Shown: positions 10,948 to 21,407 of the stretch, piece by piece
Layout of the letters: the number at the start of each line of letters is the position of its first letter
How positions within the stretch are numbered: position 1 is the first letter of the stretch
DNA from: Sugiyamaella lignohabitans
Lineage: Eukaryota > Ascomycota > Dipodascomycetes > Dipodascales > Trichomonascaceae
Length of the DNA: 64,000 bases
Direction of reading: 5' to 3'
NCBI RefSeq assembly: GCF_001640025.1
Contig: NC_031671.1
Coordinates: forward strand, 1,302,001-1,366,000
Notes under the pieces: model-generated
Database searches by the model: none
The model's input: the letters and a program-made list of their open reading frames with translations, nothing else
What the model was told of the DNA's origin: nothing
Made by a program: the position numbers and the translations under genes

Positions 10948-12735
10948 ATGGTCATTGCGATACAGGGACGATGGTATCCTCTTTTGCGAGTTCAGTGTCA
11001 ACCATGGAGGAGATTTGAAAGTGGAATTAGACTGATATCAAATGGTACTGGGTCAGTTGGATCAATCGAGCTCACTCGACCGATAAGTGCTCACCAGTTT
11101 GGTAAACATATGAGATCAATTTTAAAACTGAAAATTCCTCCTGTAGTAGGGATTGCATTGTCTGGGGGTGTAGACTCGATGGCCCTAGCGTATTTGGCAA
11201 GCAGGTTTTTTGCGAATTACAACACTCGAATCGTTGCATTTACTGTGGATCATGGAGCCAGACCGGAGTCTGCATCAGAGGCTTCAGTTACTGTCAAACG
11301 GAACCTGGGTGATCTGAATATAGACCACCATGTGTTGACCATTAAATGGCCCGAGAATAAAGTTCCGGAAGAGAAGTTCGAGGAAATGGCTCGTTCCGAA
11401 CGTCGTAAGACGCTTATTGAGGCATGTGAAGAACATGGAATCCAGCATCTCTTACTAGCTCATACTCTGGATGATCAGTTTGAGACGTTTATAATGAGAC
11501 TGTGTAAAGGAAGTTCTATCTATGGTCTGGCTGGAATGAGGGAAATTACTTATACATCTGTTCTTGACAAGCCAGATGACTGTGATGAAGGTGTACTACC
11601 GGCAGATCGTGATTCTGGACATAGCGGTAAAGGTAGAGGTGTACATTTCGTACGTCCTCTGTTAACACATAATAAACGTGAACTTGAGCAGACCTGTCTC
11701 ACCAATAATATACAATGGGTAGAAGACAAAACGAATCATGATCCCACATTCACAGTCCGTAACTCTATTCGGACACTATTTGCATCCCCCAATAACCTTC
11801 CATTAGCATTACAACCAGCTTCACTAACCAAAACATTGAAAATTTTGTCAAAAACCCGATCTGAGATCGAGAAGGAAGCAGAACAGACTCTAGAATTTAT
11901 GCTTCGTCGAAAGCTCATTTCAATCGACCGCAAACTTGGTATCGCATACCTGACTGAGTTTGAAGGGTTCAATAAACTACGCATTTCTGTCAAAACGTTA
12001 CTATTTATGTATATAATGCGCCAAATATCGTCACTCAGTAACCTTGACTATAAACTGGCGTCTATCGACTCATTTGTTCGAACTGTGTCTTCCAAACCAA
12101 TCACTAGATTGGAGAACTTTTATACTTGTGGACTAAGGGTATCAGTATACCCTGAAAAGAAAAAGACAAAAATCAATACCACTTCACATATAGAGAAAGA
12201 GCAGCAGGTGCTGTTTTCTGAGTCCACTGGAACAAGCATACCAACTGATAGAAAGAGCGCTGAGACGACTGTTCCCCAACGATACACAATCTGGAGAGAG
12301 CGAATTCGCCGGGCCCATCAGAATAAATACATTGTCATGCCACTGCCAGAGGAAACTCTTCAGTGGTCAGAATGGCTGCTTTTCGATAACCGTTTCTGGA
12401 TACGCATTCGAGCTACCAGCACAGCACCACAGCGGTCTGTCTCAATCCGACTCCTTTATGAACTCAGTGACATTAAAAAAGTCCTCACCGGCCTTCTTGA
12501 CCTTGATAAGTCATATCGATGGCCATTTGAAGCGACACTTGCATCACAGCCATTTTTCATGTATCACGATCCTGACACCCCTAATGAACTGAGTCCCACA
12601 AGCTTAATTGGCTTCCCTACCCTCGGACTCTACGACGCTGAAAAGTCAGGTGTGGAAATTGAATGCCGCTTAAAAACGGTTTCTATCATTCCCGGTACAG
12701 AACTTGGGCTGGAATCCCAAACAAATAGAGTATGA
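10948..12735 (+). CDS. TilS/MesJ-like PP-loop tRNA(Ile)-lysidine synthetase-type protein
   Basis: 595-residue protein with an N-type ATP pyrophosphatase PP-loop, SGGVDSMALAYLA (about residue 70), followed by FTVDHGARPES and the LAHTLDDQFETFIMRL stretch, all typical of the TilS family, which makes lysidine at C34 of tRNA-Ile in bacteria and organelles. The roughly 60 residues before the domain are basic and Ser/Arg-rich with few acids, like a mitochondrial presequence. The ATG at 10948 is used; the TTG two codons upstream is not credible. The C-terminal half (about 300-595) is poorly conserved. S. cerevisiae has no close relative, but many filamentous fungi do. The substrate, probably a mitochondrial tRNA, is inferred. 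Confidence 0.78.
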   Translation: MVIAIQGRWYPLLRVQCQPWRRFESGIRLISNGTGSVGSIELTRPISAHQFGKHMRSILKLKIPPVVGIALSGGVDSMALAYLASRFFANYNTRIVAFTVDHGARPESASEASVTVKRNLGDLNIDHHVLTIKWPENKVPEEKFEEMARSERRKTLIEACEEHGIQHLLLAHTLDDQFETFIMRLCKGSSIYGLAGMREITYTSVLDKPDDCDEGVLPADRDSGHSGKGRGVHFVRPLLTHNKRELEQTCLTNNIQWVEDKTNHDPTFTVRNSIRTLFASPNNLPLALQPASLTKTLKILSKTRSEIEKEAEQTLEFMLRRKLISIDRKLGIAYLTEFEGFNKLRISVKTLLFMYIMRQISSLSNLDYKLASIDSFVRTVSSKPITRLENFYTCGLRVSVYPEKKKTKINTTSHIEKEQQVLFSESTGTSIPTDRKSAETTVPQRYTIWRERIRRAHQNKYIVMPLPEETLQWSEWLLFDNRFWIRIRATSTAPQRSVSIRLLYELSDIKKVLTGLLDLDKSYRWPFEATLASQPFFMYHDPDTPNELSPTSLIGFPTLGLYDAEKSGVEIECRLKTVSIIPGTELGLESQTNRV

Positions 12736-12841
12736 GAAACACAACCTCAGAACATAACCTACTCATGAACAACGGGCTTATCCTCCGTGTCTTCATCAAT
12801 TTCAGAAGAAACATTATCGAAACAATATGTCAGGACATGAC

Positions 12842-14014
12842 CTAGCCTACCACCACAGGCTTATCCTCGTCATCCTCGTCTTCACTGTCAACTTCATCAC
12901 CCTCACGAAGAAACGGAATAGGAACACCCGACACTCGTAATGTGTCAAACACCCGGTCGGCAGCAGCTTTCACTTGTGGAGCGATCTTGAGAGCAGGTTC
13001 CAATTGGGACGTTCCACTTGATACAAGCAGCCTGCGGAAATGGCCAAACGACTTCTGTAGAAACGACTTCTCGAGAAACTCGTCAATATATTCTACAGGA
13101 CACGCTTTGATCTGGTGATATACAATATTGAAGAATTCAATATACCGTTGAGGGTGCACGGCCACGTCCGAGCGACAGCGAAGAACAAGCTCAGTAATCT
13201 TTTTCCATTGCTGAGCCCCTGAAAAGTTGGCAAAAATAACCATAAGCACGTAGGAAAGTTGTAGTTCTCCTAATAAATCGCCAAACACTTTAACCGTATT
13301 ATTCAAATACCAGCTCTTATCAAACGAATTGAGAGTGACATCTCGTCCTGTAGCCCCAGTCTTCCATGTCTTACGTAGATCCAGCTCAGTAAACTTCAAT
13401 TCCTCCGTATTCTGGTCCACCAAAGACTTAATTATTCTATCTTCTTCCACAGAAGACGGAATAGGACCAGCCGAGCTCGATCCTTCTTGGCCAGCCTTCT
13501 TCTGAGCTAAATCAGTTTCCTGAGCGATTCGGGCTGCAGCTGAGTCTCGCAGACTTTTCAAAAGAAGTTCATTCTCTTCTTTTGATGTGCTTGACGAAGT
13601 CACAATTCCTGTGCTAGGAAGAACGCTCTCAGCCACTCTTAGAGTGATTCTATCAGTCAGGACCGGCCAATTGGATCCCTCTGGATCGGGGTACGGGACC
13701 ATAAACGAGTACATTTCGCCCAACCGCGATTTCGTTGCTGACACGTTCAACTCGCCAATTTCGTCATTTATAAGCATAACCTCTTCATCCTTATCCCATT
13801 GACAAATCACCAGCTCGCCCTCACCAGCGAAAAAAAACTTCCCCGTGCGAATGCTTTGACTATCCGCGCCCCAATGAACCACATGAAGTCCGTTCGGAAC
13901 CAGCTTAACCCCCCGAAACTGCGACGTCGACTGAAAAAAGTGCAAATCAATGCCCACCAGCCAATCGTCTGGCACGCCCAAAAAAACCACGGTCGTCCTC
14001 GGTGGCAGACTCAT
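12842..14014 (-). CDS. AAR2: AAR2 splicing factor, U5 snRNP assembly
   Basis: 390-residue single-exon protein. AAR2 binds Prp8 in the cytoplasmic U5 snRNP precursor and is exchanged for Brr2 during U5 maturation. The N-terminal domain starts with the family stretch VVFLGVPDDWLVGIDLHFF, then FRGVKLVPNGLHVVHW. The C-terminal helical domain (about 210-365) contains ELQLSYVLMVIFANFSGAQQWK, split here by the rule of short quotes, a region shared across the family. It ends in an acidic tail (DSEDEDDEDK). The gene is convergent with the TilS-like gene, with about 106 bp between stops and no GC-palindrome arm, one of the few 3' ends in the window without one. Confidence 0.88.
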   Translation of the reverse strand: MSLPPRTTVVFLGVPDDWLVGIDLHFFQSTSQFRGVKLVPNGLHVVHWGADSQSIRTGKFFFAGEGELVICQWDKDEEVMLINDEIGELNVSATKSRLGEMYSFMVPYPDPEGSNWPVLTDRITLRVAESVLPSTGIVTSSSTSKEENELLLKSLRDSAAARIAQETDLAQKKAGQEGSSSAGPIPSSVEEDRIIKSLVDQNTEELKFTELDLRKTWKTGATGRDVTLNSFDKSWYLNNTVKVFGDLLGELQLSYVLMVIFANFSGAQQWKKITELVLRCRSDVAVHPQRYIEFFNIVYHQIKACPVEYIDEFLEKSFLQKSFGHFRRLLVSSGTSQLEPALKIAPQVKAAADRVFDTLRVSGVPIPFLREGDEVDSEDEDDEDKPVVVG

Positions 14015-14117
14015 AACTCCCTAATTCTTCCTTACTCTCTCTACCAAATCTCACACATTCTCCTGATCTACTGAAATTTAGCCGTGCGTGCCCGTGCTCA
14101 GGGGGAAGGGGGGCCGT

Positions 14118-14272
14118 GCCTCCGGCGGCTGGGGCTCCGCCCCAGACCCCGCTGCTCCTCTCGCTGCGCTCGAGTCGTTACGTGAGGGTCCCTAGCAATA
14201 GCCTGAGCCCCATGAAAACTCCTGCGAAGCAGGAGCCACGGGGTCTGGGGCGGAGCCCCAGCCGCCGGAGGC
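14118..14272. repeat. Full paired GC-palindrome element
   Basis: Two head-to-head arms: CTCGAG class on the left and CTCCTGC-TTC-GCAGGAG class on the right, with a longer than usual centre (155 bp overall). It lies in the divergent AAR2/MAK31 promoter. Confidence 0.93.
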
Positions 14273-14388
14273 ATGTGGCCCCTGTCAGACCTCGGATCAA
14301 CGCGGCTGAAGTCGCATTTAGTGGGGTGAAATCTGTGCCGAGAAACCAGTGAGAGAAGTTAGAGAGGTCCCGACGTGAGAAGGAATTA

Positions 14389-14613
14389 ATGGAGAGTCAT
14401 CAACAGATCATTTTGGAAAAGTACATTTCGAGAACGCTTCGGGTAGTTATTAACGACGGAAGAGCCTTTTTTGGGGTGCTGGTGTGTACAAATAAGAACC
14501 AGGATCTGATATTGCAGGACACTTTAGAGTACCGGCCCCAGCAGAAGCGGTTCGTGGGCATGGTGGTTATTCGTGGCTTTCTTATCAAGTCCATCGGTTT
14601 ACAGCAGTTATAG
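14389..14613 (+). CDS. MAK31: LSM-domain NatC auxiliary subunit, Mak31/Naa38-like
   Basis: 74-residue protein that is essentially one Sm-like fold. Sm1-type LRVVINDGRAFFGVLVCTN is followed by an Sm2-type VGMVVIRGFLIKSIGL. The lack of the canonical RNA-binding Asn/Arg-Gly residues and the DGR-x-F-x-G-x-L-x-CT pattern match LSMD1/Naa38/Mak31, an auxiliary subunit of the NatC N-terminal acetyltransferase, rather than an Lsm1-8 RNA-binding subunit. It starts 129 bp upstream of PEX7 on the same strand and has no GC arm at its 3' end. Confidence 0.75.
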   Translation: MESHQQIILEKYISRTLRVVINDGRAFFGVLVCTNKNQDLILQDTLEYRPQQKRFVGMVVIRGFLIKSIGLQQL

Positions 14614-14742
14614 ATCAAACACTCTCAGTTCTCTTGTCAGGTTTTTGACTATAGATTCAGGATTCAAGTGGATTTTAGAAATTTTGGTGCTAGATCGGAG
14701 TCTGATTCATACAGGCCAGAAATCGGCATTTGATAGTTCACA

Positions 14743-15897
14743 ATGCTCAAATTCCGAACGAGTGGGTTCAGTGGCTACTCAGTAGCGTACTCGCCATTCT
14801 ATGACTCTAAGATTGCGGTAGCTACAGCCGCCAATTTCGGGCTTGTGGGTAATGGACGACTGTATGTGCTCGATATTGGAGGCGACGGAGTGATTCGTCC
14901 GCAGGCACAATTCGATACTCAGGATGGTCTGTTCGGCCTTTCCTGGTCAGAGTCTCATGAAAATCATATAATAACTGCCAATGGAGACGGCAGTCTCAAG
15001 TTGTTTGATATCACCACCAAACAGCAGTTCCCACTCCAGGTGTATCATGAACATTCAAGAGAGGTGTTCAGTGTCAATTGGAATATGAAAGATAAAACAA
15101 TTTTCTGCTCTGGATCTTGGGATGGAACTATTAAAGTATGGTCACCAGGTCATTGTTCTAATTCAGTGATGACGTTCAATGCCAATATCAACCAGACAAA
15201 TATCGGTCCTGGAACTGGTCCGTGTGCTGTGGATGGACCAGGCGCCGCTGCAATGGCTGCTACTGTTCCATTACTAAGATCTGAAGGAGCAGGAACACCT
15301 CAACAACAGCAACAACAACAAGCCCTGCGGAAATCGGCTGCTAACTGTGTATACAGTGCCAAGTTCTCGCCCTATGAACCGACTATTATTGCATCTACAC
15401 ATTCCGACTCGTCTCTCAAAGTATGGGACACTCGACAGTCGGCTGGTTCAGGCCATCCTGTTTTAAGCATTCCTGAAGCACATCTTGGAGGAGACTGTTT
15501 ATCAGTTGACTGGAACAAGTACCGACCAACGGTGCTGGCGACATCTGGTGTTGACAAAGCTATCAAAATATGGGATACTCGAAATGCCCGTTCGCCAATC
15601 AACGACCTGCGAGGCCACGAGTACGCTGTGCGGTCTGTATCGTGGTCACCTCATTCCGGAGACACACTTCTATCAACTTCATACGACATGACCGCCAGAG
15701 TCTGGCGCGATACCAGTGCATCACCCAACCAAGCTCCTCATAACCCACGCTTCAACCCCACCAAGGGGCTCCAAAAAGTGTTCGGAGCACACACCGAGTT
15801 CGTCTTCGACTGCGACTGGAGCATGTGGGGCCAACCCGGCTGGGTCGCTACTACAGGCTGGGACGAAATGGTCTACATCTGGCATGCGGAGTCCTAA
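14743..15897 (+). CDS. PEX7: Peroxin-7, WD40 receptor for PTS2 proteins
   Basis: 384-residue WD40 propeller. Pex7 is the cytosolic receptor that carries PTS2-tagged enzymes to peroxisomes with Pex18/20/21. The N-terminus MLKFRTSGFSGYSVAYSPF and the blade motifs (SGSWDGTIKVW, ASTHSDSSLKVWDT, ATSGVDKAIKIWDT, LSTSYDMTARVW) match Pex7 order, and the C-terminus ends in VATTGWDEMVYIW. A short Ala/Gln-rich insertion (CAACAG repeats, about residues 160-195) separates two blades. Length is near the family norm of 320-390. Single exon; the ATG at 14743 directly precedes the conserved FRT. Confidence 0.93.
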   Translation: MLKFRTSGFSGYSVAYSPFYDSKIAVATAANFGLVGNGRLYVLDIGGDGVIRPQAQFDTQDGLFGLSWSESHENHIITANGDGSLKLFDITTKQQFPLQVYHEHSREVFSVNWNMKDKTIFCSGSWDGTIKVWSPGHCSNSVMTFNANINQTNIGPGTGPCAVDGPGAAAMAATVPLLRSEGAGTPQQQQQQQALRKSAANCVYSAKFSPYEPTIIASTHSDSSLKVWDTRQSAGSGHPVLSIPEAHLGGDCLSVDWNKYRPTVLATSGVDKAIKIWDTRNARSPINDLRGHEYAVRSVSWSPHSGDTLLSTSYDMTARVWRDTSASPNQAPHNPRFNPTKGLQKVFGAHTEFVFDCDWSMWGQPGWVATTGWDEMVYIWHAES

Positions 15898-15967
15898 CTT
15901 CCGGGCTCTTAAACACTCTCCCTGTACAGATACGAACTAATAAACAAGTGCACTGGGGTGGAGGTCT

Positions 15968-16027
15968 GCCTCCGGCGGCTGGGGCTCCGCCCCAGACCCT
16001 GGTTGCTCCTCTCGCTTCGCTCGAGTC
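15968..16027 (+). repeat. GC-palindrome arm, CTCGAG class
   Basis: Consensus single arm 71 bp after the PEX7 stop. It is preceded by the G-rich outer flank GGGGTGGAGGTCT. Confidence 0.95.
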
Positions 16028-16374
16028 GTTGCGTCGAGGTTGCCAGGCCAGTCAGGGTCCAATAGAGAACCAAACCGGAGCTCCAAGATGCTATTCACAT
16101 GATCCGTATCAATTAAAGTTGTATTTCGATCTGTTTAGAACATTAACTCACTATTTCCAACACGAATAATATAAACTTACACACAAATCAAAAACAACTT
16201 AAAAAGCCCCACCATAAATTCAAGAATAAAATGGATAAGATAATAGAATATATATTAACGAGAATCACTAACATGTGTCACAACAGCTAAAATAACATTT
16301 AACTATTATTTATAAAACACTCCAAACTCAAGATCCACCGCTCCTCGCACCCATCCGCACCCCACGGTCCCAGC

Positions 16375-16431
16375 CGCTCCGCGAAGCGGAGCACAACCAG
16401 GGTCTGGGGCGGAGCCCCAGCCGCCGGAGGC
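16375..16431 (-). repeat. GC-palindrome arm, GCTCCGC class
   Basis: Second hairpin is GCTCCGC-TTC-GCGGAGC, a perfect stem different in sequence from the other classes. It lies about 375 bp upstream of SPE3. Confidence 0.93.
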
Positions 16432-16631
16432 AGACCCCGACCCGTAAACAGCCCCCCGGTAGGTTCGACCCCTGCAGCCACGAAGGACCCTGATCGGCGT
16501 TGCCAGGGGTCGGCTGTGCCCTGTGCGTATATCTGGGTCTGAAAATTTCACTGTATGTATGCTGCTAGATAGATCTTGAGTCTCCGATGTCTTTTGAGTT
16601 CCCTGCATATAACATTTTCGATCCGATTGAA

Positions 16632-16639
16632 TATAAATA
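16632..16639 (+). promoter_or_regulatory. SPE3 TATA box
   Basis: TATAAATA about 170 bp before the SPE3 ATG. Confidence 0.5.
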
Positions 16640-16780
16640 GTCCGTGAGCAGACCAGTCTTTTTTATTCGATCTCGAAACAAAAAAAGAAGGTATTAACGT
16701 GAGACAAGCTCACTTGTAAATTATTCAGACCCACCGACAACAGCACCAGGAGCAGCAGCAGCGTGTTTCATCGTAGTTGA

Positions 16781-17977
<1,197 letters not shown>

Positions 17978-17994
17978 GCTGGGGGTGGGGTTTT

Positions 17995-18048
17995 GCCTCC
18001 GGCGGCTGGGGCGTTGCCCCAGACCCCATTTGTGCTCGCTTCGCGAGC
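17995..18048 (+). repeat. GC-palindrome arm, GCTCGC class
   Basis: GTT triloop and GCTCGCTTCGCGAGC hairpin. It lies 18 bp after the SPE3 stop and 57 bp from the RMP1 stop, between convergent genes. Confidence 0.94.
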
Positions 18049-18104
18049 ATATGGTGGGAGAGGGTCGGAGCTTGGTGCTTGGAGTGACGGTGCTTTAGAG
18101 TGGT

Positions 18105-18818
18105 TTAGAGCCCGAAAATGTCGTCAATTGCATTTTTGTTTTTCTTTGATTTCTTTTTCGATGTTTTCTTGTCCTTCATTTTCTTGTCATTAGTCTTCTC
18201 TGATTTTATTGTAGATGAAGAGCTCGTCAACTGATGGCTCTTCTTGTGTTTCTTTTTAGGTGCTTCTTCCTCGCCTGTTTCTTGAATAATGCCACTATTG
18301 TCAATAATATTCTCGCTGGATATGGCGTCGTGCCTTGTAATTGCTTCTCCTATATCGTCGCCAGATGCTGGATCTAGTCCCACTATTGTACTCTGCTTTT
18401 CTATAGTTGTTTCAATACTCATGCGTTTTAGACTACTTCTACCACTAATGAGCTGCTCTGATCTTGTAATCTGCTGTGGTTCTGGTACTTTCACTCGCTC
18501 CCGGGCTAACGGCAGTAGCAGCTCACGCAATTTCCCAAGACATGCGATCAGGGCAAATCCTAGTGTGACAAATTGTCCCTGTGCTAGAATTACATGAAAG
18601 TATCTGTAAGCGACTGGTGTAATCTTATATACTAGATATGTGCTGATATCTTGTTTTTTCTTGTCCGAAAGAACTTCCCACTTGGTCACAAGCTGATTAC
18701 ACCGCCTGTGTAGTATCGAAAAGTACTTCCACCACCTGGCCTGTCGGTGCTGGTTCCGATTGTGGTGATACAGCAGGTGCACGATTTCTGCTTCTCTCCG
18801 CAACGATTCCACGTCCAT
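18105..18818 (-). CDS. RMP1: RNase MRP protein RMP1
   Basis: 237-residue protein. The N-terminal half carries the RMP1 family signature: EIVHLLYHHNRNQHRQARWW, then FSILHRRCNQLV and a C-terminal helix AYRYFHVILAQGQFVTLGF. RMP1 is a subunit specific to RNase MRP, which processes rRNA precursors. The C-terminus is Lys-rich low complexity (KKKHKK, KDKKTSKKKSKKNKN), a likely nucleolar signal, ending in DDIFGL. Single exon with the ATG at 18818. Confidence 0.8.
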   Translation of the reverse strand: MDVESLRREAEIVHLLYHHNRNQHRQARWWKYFSILHRRCNQLVTKWEVLSDKKKQDISTYLVYKITPVAYRYFHVILAQGQFVTLGFALIACLGKLRELLLPLARERVKVPEPQQITRSEQLISGRSSLKRMSIETTIEKQSTIVGLDPASGDDIGEAITRHDAISSENIIDNSGIIQETGEEEAPKKKHKKSHQLTSSSSTIKSEKTNDKKMKDKKTSKKKSKKNKNAIDDIFGL

Positions 18819-19191
18819 CCTACCTCTTGCCTTTTCCTTCTTCTCCGGCCCTTTCTAGATACCCTATTTCCACTGGACCCAGACCCACGTGTACTACCCA
18901 CAATATATTACCACAATTTTTTTTCACTAAAGGCAACTGCTACTCTGCGTCTATATTTTTCAACATTCACTAACTCTAGCTCTCTCTCTTTCTGTCTCTC
19001 TCACCACTCCCTAAGCATTGCAGTTAATGCAATAAACCGACACGGCTAGCACCCATTTCACCTCACTTTTACCTTCACAGTTACCCGGCCCAATCACCAG
19101 CTCTTCACCCTCATTACCACACTCAGCACAACAACCAGCCCAGGTCAATACCTCTTTTACTTACAGAAATAAATCTTCACTCCCCACATTT

Positions 19192-19240
19192 GCTTCCGGC
19201 GGCTGGGGCTCCGCCCCAGACCCCGTTGCTCGCTCCGCGA
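19192..19240 (+). repeat. GC-palindrome arm, decayed
   Basis: GCTTCCGGCGGC box and a shortened second hairpin (CTCGC-TCC-GCGAG). Confidence 0.88.
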
Positions 19241-20178
19241 GACAGGGGGCCCTCCTGACCACATATGGGCCGGGTAACTGTGCTCAATACAATTTTTACG
19301 ATTTCTGTGCCTCAGCGAAGAGTCTGTGAAAAAGGTCGACATCGGGTTAGGGCACTACCTAGTTTTTCCGGCCCCTCTACCCACCCCTGGCGGGGGTTCA
19401 AACAGTCTCGAGAAAGACTGCCAGCTTCCAGAGCTCAGATAATGAAAAATGTCGTCCCTATCACACTCAAAACAACTATTAAAATATTTAAAATAAGATG
19501 TAATTAATTAATCAATTACCCTTAAAGGTGGAAATGAACAGCTACCAACTACCAGTTACCAGTAGAGCATTAACATCAACATTAACGTTGACATTCAACT
19601 CATATAACAGTCAGTAAGCTGTACATCGGACAAACGGGACAGGTTTAACCGTTGCCGTTGCCATTCCTATGCTGATGTCCCAATATCGCAGCTGGCCTGC
19701 TGACAGCTTTTTAACATTAACCACCTGTTTAATTAAGGTATTATACTTTCCTTAACCGCATTTGGATGGACTAGTCCGGGGCAGTGGAGAATAGATATGT
19801 CAGTTGTTTTCTTACATTTTTGAGACTAACTTCTAAGTTAACGGCGTAGTCACAGCGGAACGCGGGGGGTACGGAATGGGACTCGGGTCCTGAAACCGAA
19901 ATTGCTAATTTCAGATCCTTAAACTTGGCATTGAAGACCCAATAAGTAATCGGTCCTGCAAGCCCGTCAGTGCCAAACTGTACACAGAAACCAATTGACC
20001 ACAGAATTAGGGTTACGTGGGGAAGCTGGTTCGGGACTTGGCTCCGACACTCGGTAACAAGCGGCGGCATGAAGGGGTGCAGTGCATGATCAGATAATTT
20101 AGCAATTGCGTCATCAAACCAACCGACACCCTCGGTTCTTGCAGGCTGCTGCTGCTACCCTGTGGTCCGGATGCTACA

Positions 20179-20307
20179 CTGGCTCCGCCCCAGACCCTGG
20201 TTGCTCCTGCTTCGCAGGAGTTTGGCTGACTGGGACTCCCCTAGTAACGACTCGAGCGAAGCGAGAGGAGCCACGGGGTCTGGGGCAGAGCCCCAGCTGC
20301 CGGAGGC
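20179..20307. repeat. Paired GC-palindrome element, left arm truncated
   Basis: The left arm has lost its outer box and half of the first stem (it starts at CTGGCTCCGCCCCAG); the hairpin CTCCTGC-TTC-GCAGGAG and the whole right CTCGAG-class arm remain. Confidence 0.88.
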
Positions 20308-20660
20308 ACATCCCCAAATACGGAGGTGACGTTCGGTGGAGCGAACACGGCCGGAATAATGCATGATCCGTGACCACCAGTAATCGGCAGAAGAATCAGG
20401 CACCCAGTTTTCCCGGCCGCCAGCCCGCCAATTCGAGCTACCACCAGCTCAAGAATCGAAACCGGGAGCTCAAACCATACCCGAACACCCACACTCCGAA
20501 GACTAACCCCTGCCGCTCCAGCGTACCAAGCCCAACCCAGCTGGCCGACGAGCTCCCGACCGCGAACCTCCACCACCGTCCGGACAAACGGGTGCCATCT
20601 GACCACGAACCGACAGGCCATCTGACCTCGAAAATTAACTCAATCCAGACCCCTCACGCC

Positions 20661-20713
20661 CCTCGAGCGAAGCTCGAGCAAACGGGTCCGGGCAGAGCCC
20701 GGCCGCCGGAGGC
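20661..20713 (-). repeat. GC-palindrome arm, short CCGGGC variant
   Basis: First stem is CCGGGC-TCT-GCCCGG instead of TGGGGC/GCCCCA; second hairpin is the perfect CTCGAGC-TTC-GCTCGAG. Both stems have changed yet still pair. Confidence 0.9.
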
Positions 20714-20732
20714 ACACCTGTCCCCCCCCTTC

Positions 20733-20794
20733 TGCCTCCGGCGGCTGGGGCTCCGCCCCAGACCCTGGTTGCTCCTCTCGCTTCGCTCGAGTCG
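20733..20794 (+). repeat. GC-palindrome arm, CTCGAG class
   Basis: Consensus arm 20 bp from the short variant at 20661-20713, in the opposite orientation (outer ends facing). Confidence 0.94.
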
Positions 20795-21233
20795 TTACAG
20801 GGGGTCTTGTGGTGGGCATATGCACGGTCGGCCAGTCGGTCGGTTGGTCGGTCGGCAGACTCGGTCTTCCGGAGAGCTCGTGCAGGTGGTGCTGCCGGGA
20901 GTGACCTGCCGGCTGCCAGGTCCTGCGGGTCGCGCTGCGGGTTTGGCTGCTCGGGGCCTGCTGGGGTGCGGTTGTAGGGCGAGGGTGGTTGGGGGAGTGG
21001 GATTGGGAGTTTGGTGCCGAGGATTGGCAGTGTCGGCAGCAACAGCAGCAGCAGCAGTCCACCGGCCTGGGGGGGGAGGGCAGGGAACCGGAGCAGGGGA
21101 CCGGAGCAGGGGATGAGGCAAGGGCGTGGGGGGTGGGCCGGCCGGTTTGAACCAACGAGCGAGCAGCGAGCACGAGCGTCTGCAGGAGGACGAGGCCAAA
21201 AGTGCCAGTAAAGCGTGCCTGGTGGGTTAAGGT

Positions 21234-21241
21234 TATAAAAA
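21234..21241 (+). promoter_or_regulatory. CIT1 TATA box
   Basis: TATAAAAA about 170 bp before the CIT1 ATG, followed by a strongly pyrimidine-rich (TTTTC-rich) leader, as in highly expressed yeast genes. Confidence 0.6.
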
Positions 21242-21407
21242 GGGAACAAGAGAATTTCACCAACTGTTTGAAATTTTGTTTTCTTCCTTTTCCTGTTTTT
21301 CTTTTTCTTTTTTCCCTCTTTTCAGTAGTTTTTTTTCGGAAAACACCAGCACTTGACCCCGAACAAACACAATTGCTCTCGTGGTTGCTAGAAAACAAAC
21401 TGGAAAA

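Larger units (their letters stand above)
18819..21407. other. 2.6-kb intergenic region RMP1 to CIT1
   Basis: No gene recognised. It contains pyrimidine-rich RMP1 upstream DNA, GC-palindrome copies at 19192, 20179, 20661 and 20733, an AT-rich block near 19480-19750, and a GC-rich CIT1 promoter with (GGTC)n-like and CAG-rich runs near 20820-21060. Long open frames across 20370-21640 are read-through of the GC repeats and not genes. Confidence 0.5.

Noticed and set aside
16440..16490. tRNA-like B-box (GGTTCGACC within a T-arm-like stem)
   Set aside because: No matching acceptor stem, D-arm or anticodon arm upstream; no tRNA gene was found by eye anywhere in the window.
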